Shown here: positions 40,001 to 49,622 of the stretch, one piece after another
How the letters are laid out: every line of letters begins with the position of its first letter
Numbering within the stretch: the stretch's first letter is position 1
DNA from: Channa striata
Lineage: Eukaryota > Chordata > Actinopteri > Anabantiformes > Channidae
Direction: 5' to 3'
Length of the DNA stretch: 64,000 nucleotides
Assembly (NCBI GenBank): GCA_033026295.1
Contig: CM065170.1
Span: 21,028,040 to 21,092,039 of the forward strand
Notes under the pieces: generated by a model
Database searches by the model: none
The model's input: the letters and a program-made list of their open reading frames with translations, nothing else
What the model was told of the DNA's origin: nothing
Translations under genes and position numbers: made by a program

Positions 40001-43000
40001 AGGAGAGAAGGTGTTTGCGTAAACAAATCTTATGCCCCAAGTGATTGTTTATACACAGAGAAATCACTAATTTAGAAAACAAGAGCTACGATTAACCAGT
40101 GAACAATCCTTCGGCAGAGACCCGAAACAGGAAGTGACACAATATGCTTACCGCAGGAGGAGTTCAGTGAAGGAAGTCCAGACCCTAAACAGTTGTCTAA
40201 ATTACCAACAATGAGCAACAGTAAGCTCTCAGTAAGCAGGGGACACCTGAAGACAGGGACAGAGAGGGAGACTACTGTGTACACTGTACTGTGTAAATTT
40301 AATCTCTCCCTCAGCAGCATACTGAGCATATGTTTCCACATGTGGTTTAAATTTAGCTTCCAGATATTGAACAAATTACTCAAAAAAAATCCACATTTAC
40401 TTCAGCAGGTGTGACTTTTGCCAAAGCAGTCTTCATTGCATTTGTCTGGCATATTGTCAGTTCAAACATTTGTTCATTGCAGTTAGCTAGTAAACCATCA
40501 GTGTGTGTGTGTGTGTAAGCATGTCTTCATTGCAATGTGTGTCAGTGTGTGTGTTACCTTCCCCCTTTTGACTAGTCACTAGCAACTGTCCCTGAGGAGG
40601 CAGCTTCTCCTCTTCCCCGTAGTTTGCTACCGGCGATGGCCTCTCAGGGTTAACAGTTTCAAGGTGAAGTTCTTGTTGACTTTTCTTATCCTAGCCTTTC
40701 TTCTTCTTCTAAAACTGATTTTTGGCATTTAAATGTCCTGCCTTATATAGCACTTTTCTAGCTATTGGTATTTAAAGCACTTCACTGGGACAAACTATGT
40801 GGAGGTTCTTAATGTTGCTCAAGGACACTTCGACATCCCGGGATCAAACTGACAACTGTAGGATTAGTGGACAACGATTCTACCTACTGTGCCACAGTCC
40901 CATGGTCTTTGGACCTCTGCCAGTCTTGCTCCTTCATGTACACCTAAGCAGCTCCGGCACACTCCTGAAGCAATGTAAAACAAAAGTCCTCTCAAGAAAT
41001 GACTTGTGGGGTGGGTTTCCCACAATCCAGGAAAATACCCAAGTCTATTTGGTGTTCAATACCACTATGAGTATCAAACAGATTTGTCAGATGGGGTCCA
41101 TTATTCTTAACAGTCTTACCTTCACTTTATTTGCAACAGTTATTTTTATCATATATATTTTTTACCAGGACCCTGAGTTTAAATTCCTCTGTCTGATTGT
41201 TGAATATGACCATCGCTGATTGTGGTCCTATTGTGTGTTTTGCTTCCTCAGAAGAGAATCCTTTCAACATTGATGAGAAAACCATGAACCTGGAAGAGAG
41301 AGACGATGGAGAGAAAGAAGGAAATGAGGAGCAGGGAACAGAGGAGATGCCTGAGGACCAGACTGACCAAGCAGGCGAGGAAAAAGATCAGGAGCACAAG
41401 AGTGAAGAGGAGGAAGGAGGAGAAAAAGCAGAGGCAGATGAGGCAGAGAAACAGGAGGAAATGGAGGAGAGAGGATTGGAAGAGGGAAGAGATGAAGATC
41501 TGACTGTTCCAAGTGACAAAGGATACAAACCCAAGGTGTGTATGTAAACAGTCTTCTGCCAGCACGGATTAGCCACAACATTATTCCAACGTGTTCTGTT
41601 CTTTGACTTCTTATTCTCACAGCAAGAAGAGGAATGTCGGGATGAGAATGAGGAGCAGCGAGAATCAGCTGAAAGAAAGGAACACAACACAGATGGTCAG
41701 ACTGGAGATGAAAACATCCAGAGTGACACAGCTGTGGAGCTGGCAGGAGAGGCATCAGAGAGAGATCAAGCTAAAGAAGTACACTTCACTATCACTCAGC
41801 ATTTTATTCAGCACATACTATAGATGTAGTCAGGATAAATAACAGCAGCCATCTCATATTCAGAAAATACAAAGGTATGCAAATCTTCTGAAGGAGAAGA
41901 AGAAGCGAGCTCTTGAGGTCTTGAGCTAATCCAGAACAGTGTATTAATTCCATATAAAATGTGTTTTTTTTTTTACTTTGACAGAATATTACTTTGATAG
42001 AATATTAAACAGTAATTGGTAAATGGTCTGCACTTACATAGCACTTTTCTGTCTGTTTGCACTCAAAACACTTTCAATGCTTCTTATTTACCCATTGGCA
42101 CTCACAATCACACACATACTCATACACTGATAGGGGAACTGATACGCAAATGGCCAACACTCAGTAGGAGCAACTAATGGGGGTTCAGGCTCTTGCTCTG
42201 GGACACTTCGATATATGAACAGAGGTCACAGTCGCCCCCAGCAGTACAGCTCTTTTTCAGTGCCCTTTGCTGTTGCCACTTGCTTTTGCTAATTTGCAAG
42301 GGAGGCACAGTTAATCTCATAAAAACATGGTATTTTTTCAACTGTTCCTTCCACCAGTTCTTTCCATCTGTCTTCTTCTCCCCTTCCATTGTTGGTACAT
42401 CACTACTAACGGTGTGCCATTTCATGATATAAATAAATATGCTCACACTGCATTGGATATTTTTAAGACAACATTATAAATTATACATAAAATAAAAAAT
42501 ACAAAATTAGATTTAATGTTTTGTCTAGTTGTTAAATATTGGGATACTCACCAGTATTAAATAGGCTAAGAATTGTGATTCCAAAAGAGTGAAAAGGTTT
42601 GCTTCAGCTATAGTGTCGGCTTTACTCGTTTATGAATACTTTACTTCACGTTGCATCCTTTTCAAATTCAGCCAGTGTAGTGCAAGTTAGTCAGGTGTTT
42701 TTTTTGCTGTCACTTACAATTACTGTAGATGTCCTCAAGGATTCTGTATTGGCATAGCACCAATACAACAATAGGATGATACACAATATTAACATAGGAA
42801 AAAGTCATATGATTTAATGTAGCTTCAATTGTTCTGGTTTGCAAGGAGCATGGCAAGGGTGCAGCTGACGCCAGCCAATCAGAGGGCCACCAGTCAGACC
42901 TGAAAGCAAGAATGGCATCAAATACACAGACAGAGAGCAAGACTCAGGTATGGCTGGTAACTCAGAGAGAGCCCAGATCTTTATTCTGACAAGGCTCCAC

Positions 43001-46000
43001 TTTTACCCACATTTGATTTCAGCTAATCATACCACACTTGTTTTGTTGTTTTTTTTCATTCATTGTATGGTTTCAGAACTTCAAGAGAAAACCTGGTCAT
43101 GCAGACAATGAGCGATCGACTGGAGACTACAGTGAACATGTTAACAAGAGACTACGTACAGTGGATAACAGTAAGGAAAGCAAGCAGAATGATGCCAAGC
43201 AGGAGTCTGAACTGTACGAACACATCAAACAAGGAGAGGAATCCTACGACACTCAGACTTATGGTCAGTAATGACCACATACACCAACTTCAGGGAGGAA
43301 GTGAAATTTCAGTTATTGCTGTTCTATGATAACAATTAAAATGAAGCTAACATCAAACACATGGCGTTTGTGGGTATTTCTAACTCCAGATGTGGCTAGT
43401 GCAGACCAGCAGAAGGCAGCAGGGGCTCAGCAGGATCATGACGAAGATCAGATTGATGAGGATATTGCCATGGAAACCGACAAGCAAGAAGACAACCTTC
43501 AAGCCACTGAGGTTGAGGAGCTGAAGCCTGAGCAGCTGGACTTTACTAAGGCCTCCCAGAAAGGTCTCGGCACATTATCATCTGCATTTCTTTAAAAAAA
43601 AAGATTAAATAGACAAGAGTTTTTGGCAACTTGGTCTGTTTGTTAGTTTTCAATTGCACAATTGAGGCATTGTTACTATGCTGTAACAATTCCTTGTATT
43701 GGTTTTGTGAAATATGCACATCTTCTAAGTTTTCTCTCTTCTTGTTGTGAAGGTGTGGACAGTGGAGAGACAGAGATGCAAAGGCAGGGAGAGGACAAGG
43801 AAAAGAAGAAATTGGAGTACCACCCACATCCCAAAGAAGAGCAAGCAGATAGAAACACAGAATCCACAATTCACACAGTTCCTCAGCTGCTATTAGACAC
43901 TTCACAGGTAGATGACTAAAATATCATGACTATGTATAAGACAAACGACCTTTTCTTTCTCCTTTTCTCAAACTTCTCTAGCCTAGCTACTAGCAGGCAC
44001 TGTTACCCTTACTCTTACTTCATGGAAACAATACTTGAGAAAGATAATACTTGAATTGGCTTTAAGGCCCCATATGTGTGTTTGCAGAATGAAGAGAGAG
44101 ACCCAGAAGAGATAAGGAAGGAGATGGAGCTGCAGCTAGAAGCGTGGCACAAACTGGCTCCAGGAACTCATGAGGAGGTAAGGCTGAAACACAAATTCAG
44201 TAAGAAAATGAAAAGTATGTAATTAGTTTGAAAAACTTTCCCTGCAAACCATAATGTGTTTCTTAGAATACTTCAGTCACTTTAAGTTGTCCAAGTGTCA
44301 TAAAATCAAAATCTTATAAGCAAATTATTGATCATAGTCGAATCTCTGCTAGCTTGTTTCATTTGAACATTTTACATACATCTTTCACTAAAACAACCAT
44401 GTTGAAACTGTTTCCTTTAAAAATTGTACAGTATAATACAGTAAAGGAAATCCTCATTTGTTTATATCCATGTTTAGTTAAAAGCAGTCCTCTTCCTTTC
44501 AAATTTGGCACATTAGTTAAGAGTCAATCACATGAAACCCTAGTAGGTTTATGTAGAACTTCTCGCCTAATGTGTGTGATACAAACAAAAAGGGACATGT
44601 AATATTTTTTCCTTAATATTAATTTCCTTATGCACCTAATGCACCTAATGGTGAAATGGTCTGTGCTGTTTCACAGTACACTGGATACTGTAATAAACCC
44701 TCATTAATAAACTTTTAAGATGGCCATTACAGTCATCATATAATCTACTACTTCTCTTTCGGATTTTCCCATAAGGGGTCGCCACAAGCCAACCTCATGT
44801 CCTCTGTTAGGACATCCATATATCTCCTCCTTGGTCGTCCTCTTGCCCTCTTGCCTGGCAGCTCCATCTCCAACAACCTTTTACCAATATATTCACTATC
44901 CTCTGCACATGTCCAAACCATCTCAGTCTGGCCTCTCTGATTTTGTTGCTAACGCAAGCAACGTGCGCTGTCCCTCTGATGTGCTCGTTCCTTATTCTGT
45001 CCAACCTTCTGTCACTTCTAAGGAGAACCTCAACATTTTCATCTCTGCCTCTTGTCTCTTTCTCATTGCTACTGGCTCTAACTTCTAGAGCAGAGCTGGT
45101 CTCACCACTGTCTTGTACACCTTTCCTTGTGATGTCACACAACATTCCTGAAACTTTCCTCCACCAAATCCAACCCGCCCTCACTTGCCTCTTTTCCACA
45201 CTCCCCGTCACACTGAACTGTTGATCCCAAGTACTTAAATTCTGCACTTTTCTATCTGTTGGTACTCAAAGTTGGTACTCAAAGCGCTTTATACTGCTTC
45301 TTATCTACCCATTCACACTCTCAAACACACACACATTCATACACCGATGGGGGAGCTGCTATGCAGCTAGCCGACACTCACGAGGTGAGGAAGGTTCTGA
45401 AAAGGATGAAGAGCGGAAAGTCTGTTGGTCCTGGTGATGTACCTTGTGGGAGGTGTGGAAGTGTCTAGGAGAGACTGCAGTGGAGTTTCTAACCAGTCTG
45501 TTTAACAGGAATTTAGAGAGTGAGAAGATGCCTAAGGAATGGAGGAGAAGCGTTCTGGTGCCGATCTTTAAGAACAAGGGTGACACGCAGAACTGTAGCA
45601 ACTACAGAGAAATAAAGCTGTTCAGCCACACAATGAAGCTGTGGGAAAGAGTAGAGGAAGCAAGGCTTAGGAAAGAGCTGGGGATTTGTGAGCAGCAGTA
45701 TGGTTTCATGCCCCATAAGAGCACCACTGATGCCATTTTCGCTTTGAGAATGTTGATGATGGAAAATTACAGATGGTCAGAGGAGCTGCATTGTGTCTTT
45801 GTGGATTTAGAGAAGGTGTATGACAGGGTGCCAAGGGAGGAGCTGTGGTACTGTATGAGGTTGTCGGGAGTGGCAGAGAAGTATGTCAGAGTAGTCCAGG
45901 ACATGTATGAGAGTAAGATGATGATAAGATGTGCCGTAGGTCAGACAGAGGAGTTCAAGTTGAGGTGGGACTAATCAAGGATTAGCTTTAAGTTCCTTCT

Positions 46001-49000
46001 TGTTTTCTATGCTGATGGACAGGTTGACAGATGAGGTCAGACAGAAATCTCTCCGGACAATGATGTTTGCAGATGACATAGTGATTTGCTGGAAAGGAGA
46101 GGCATGACTGTTGCGCAGTTGGTAGCGCGGTCGTCCACCAATCCTAAAGTTGTTGGTTCGATCATCAGCTCCCCAATATTTTGAGGAGCTGATGAATAAG
46201 GAAAACCCCAGGAGAGTGTGCAGAGAAGATGGAAGGACCCACTCTCCTGGGTTGTTAGCACCTTTCCATCTCTGTCTTTAATCACCCTTATCTGTTGCAC
46301 ATCCCTATCTCTTTGTCTGGCCAGCCTGTACAGGTCCTTCTTTCCTTCCTTCGTGTCTAACCTGTCATACAGCTCATCGTAAGCTTTCTGTTTGCCCTTC
46401 CTCCCTTTTTGCCACCTCCCTCTTTACTCTGCACTGCACTTCCTTGTACTCCTGTCTACTTTCCTCAGTCCTTTCTACATCCCACTTCCTTTTAGCCAAC
46501 CTCTTCCTCTGGATGCAGTCCTGTACTTCATCATTCCACCACCAAGTGTCTTTATCTTCTTTCCTCCTTCCAGATGACAGCACCTTCCTATCTGTTTCCC
46601 TGATAACCTCTGCTGTAGTTTCCCAGTCATCTGGAAGCTCTTCCTGACCACCCAAAGCCTGTCTCAACTTCTGCCTAAATTCCTCGCAAGTTTCTTTATT
46701 CTTTAGCTTTCACCACTTGGTCTTCTTTACTGTCTTTCCTCTTTTCTTCTTCTTAACCACCTGAGTCATCTTACACACCACCATGTGGTGCTGTCTGGCT
46801 ACACTCTCTCCTACCACCACTTTGCAGTCACTAATCTCTCTCAAATGACCTCGTCTACACAGAATGTAGTCCACCTGTGTACTCCTACCTCTACTGTTGT
46901 ATGTTACTCCGTGTTCCTGTCTCTTCTGGAAGTAAGTGTTGACTACAGCCATTTCCATCTTGTTAGCAAAGTCCACCACCATCTGTCCTTCTGGATTCTT
47001 TTCCTTTACACCAAACCTGCCCATCACGTCCTCGTCACCTCTGTTCCCCTCACCAACATGCCATGGAAGTCTGCTCCAACAACTAGTCTCTCTCCTCTGG
47101 GGATACTCTCTATGACCTCATCAAACTCACTCCAGAATCTCTCCTTCTCTTTTAACTCACAGCCAACTTGTGGAGCATACCCACTGACTACATTCACCAT
47201 CACCCCTTTGATTTCTAGCTTTAGGCTCATCACCCTGTCTGAGACTCTTTTCACCTCTAGAACATTGTTCACAAACTCCCCCTTCAGGATCATTCCTACC
47301 CCGTTTCTGTTCCTATCCACACCACACAACAGTTTGTATCCTCCTCCAATACTACGTGCTTTGCTGCCCTTCCACCTCGTCTCCTGCACACACAGTATAT
47401 CTATCTCCCTTCTCTCCATCATATCTGCCAGCTCGCTACCTTTCCCTGTCATTGTGCCAGCATTAAGAGTCCCTACTCTCAGATCTATGCTCCTGCCTTT
47501 CCTCTTCTCTCTCTGTTCACAAACCTTTCTGCCTCTTCTCCTTCTTCGACCAACAATAGTCCAATTTCCACCGGCACCCTGTAGGTTAACAGCACTGTTG
47601 TTAACCCGGGCCTTGACCGATCTGGTATGAAATTCCTATGAATGATTCACACGGTTGTTTTTGGCAAGTTTTACGCCAGATGCCCTTCCTGACGCAACCC
47701 TCTCTATTTATCCGGGCTTGGGACCGGCACAGAGGTCACGGTGCTGCTGGTGTAGAGATACTGATGGTATGAATCCTGGATCTCAATGTACTTGGTTATA
47801 TTCATGGACTGGGCCTAGAAGGGTTTTTAGTGGTTCTTCTGTAGATTTATTGTAGATCACTGGTTGACACAAGGTTACACATTGTGAGTAATGTATTCTT
47901 GTCTTTATTTCAGGAGAGTGCAGCAGTTTCCATGTGGCATCAGTATCAGAATCTTACTTCAGGTCTTTCCCAGGAGCTTTGTGAGCAGCTCCGTCTTATC
48001 CTGGAGCCCACTCAGGCGACAAAGCTCAAGTCAGTACCAACACATACACTTACACAGTGACAGTATCAGTGTACAGAGGGAAGCTGGACTACATGTCCCT
48101 TTGTATTTCCACTATACTAACCTTTGCAGTGACCTACACTATTGGTTAGGGTCCCTATTTTTAACCCTTTTTTGTCCTGGATGATATTTGGTCAGTAGTC
48201 TATCAGTGCAAAGATTATGTATTTATTAAAGCTAACAGACCACTGTCACTTATGCATGGACCCCTATATATGACACCTATATAACTACATGTTAGACAGA
48301 AGCCAAGACAAAGATCTATAGATACTACAATAGCATTTTTTGATGAGGCATAGAAGAGAACAAACCATTTCTAAGACTTTGAATGTTCCAAGGAGCACAT
48401 GAAGTTTGGAACCACTAGGACTTTTCATAGATTTGGCCAACTGGCTATTTGGCCACCGTAGAAGTTCTCTGCAGTGATGACAAAAGAGTGACCACGCTAG
48501 TAAATAACATAAAGATAATCCACAGCCTGTTTGAAATGGCAGTTAAAGTTTTCCCAGAGTATGAGTAAAAGGCGAGCTGACGATACTGTGTTAAAGTCTT
48601 TGCAGAACTCCAAGCAGGTACCATCCCTACAGTGAAGCATGGTAGTTGAATTATAATGTTATAAGCAAGCAAATGTTTTGTTGTTACTTTTGTTGCTCTG
48701 TTCTTTTCTCTCTTCACTTTCAACTCACCCCAACCGGTCAAGGCAGGTGGCCGCCCACCCTAGGCCTGGTTCTGCTGGAGATTTCTTTCGTTAAAGGGAG
48801 TTTTTCCTCTCCACTGTTGCCTATGGCTTGCTCAAATGGGATTTGTTGGGTTTTCTTTAAATGTTTGTGTAGTCTTGACTTTATTATTTAAAGTCCCTCG
48901 AGATGACCCTGTTGTAAATTGGCGCTATATAAATAAAGTTGAATTGAAAAAAAAGGAAGAGCCCCCCAACTAAAGCTCCGACTTAAACCCTGTAGAAAAA

Positions 49001-49556
49001 TCTGTGCAGAGATGTAAAGGTGACGGATCACATTACGTTTGAGAGGGTCTGTCATGTCACTCCATTAAATTTCAGTCCATTTCAAATACAATTTTACAGA
49101 CTATGCAGATAGAAGGGGTCTAAATAGGCTCTGAAGTGGTTGTACATACATACAACTATATAATATAACTGATTTATCAGTTGCTGATCTAATGATGCTA
49201 CACTACTCAACAGAGGTGATTATCGGACAGGAAAGCGTCTTAATATGAGGAAGGTGATTCCCTACATCGCCAGTCAGTTCCGTAAAGACAAGATCTGGCT
49301 GAGGAGGACCAAGCCCAGCAAGCGGGAATACCATATCTGTCTAGCTGTGGATGACTCCTCTAGCATGGTGGACAATCACTCCAAACAGGTAGCAGAGCCC
49401 TCATAAGTCCACAATAAAAAAGCTGTCGAATAAATTAAACAAAATAAATGAATATTAATTCATTATTTCAGTAATGCAAATTTAGTTTACCATTCATGTT
49501 AACAAAAAAATGGTAGGATCAGAATATTGTAAATACAAACTACAAATGACATACTG

Positions 49557-49622
<66 letters not shown>

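Larger units (their letters stand above)
35435..40240 (-). mobile_element. L2-clade LINE, nearly full-length copy 2
   Basis: Antisense to mdn1. The 3' terminus lies at 35435 (minus strand TATAAATAAAGTTGAATTG). ORF1 (39930-39217) has a Cys-rich start (CSVCHMFSF, CNKCK), a short coiled-coil, and SGNH-esterase landmarks (VIGDSIVRN, GTNDAR, then DGIHPT beyond a premature TGA). ORF2 spans about 38896-35964, with an APE-type endonuclease (VIVGDFNIHVD, HSDHF), RT (NYRPISNLPFISKILEKVV; catalytic YADD at 36799-36810) and a C-terminal domain ending KTFLFDKAYRWL. I count about four frame breaks in ORF2 plus the ORF1 stop. The 5' boundary is uncertain. Confidence 0.85.

Noticed and set aside
41264..41755. 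A 163-codon minus-strand frame opposite the acidic mdn1 exons
   Set aside because: It is the Leu/Ser-rich complement of Glu-rich coding exons, a composition artefact.
46108..46170. A tRNA gene
   Set aside because: A- and B-box-like motifs are present, but it is only the head of a SINE, with no complete cloverleaf.
46785..47630. A 281-codon plus-strand open frame rich in Leu, Ser and Thr
   Set aside because: It is the complement of the RTE endonuclease region on the minus strand and has no independent support.
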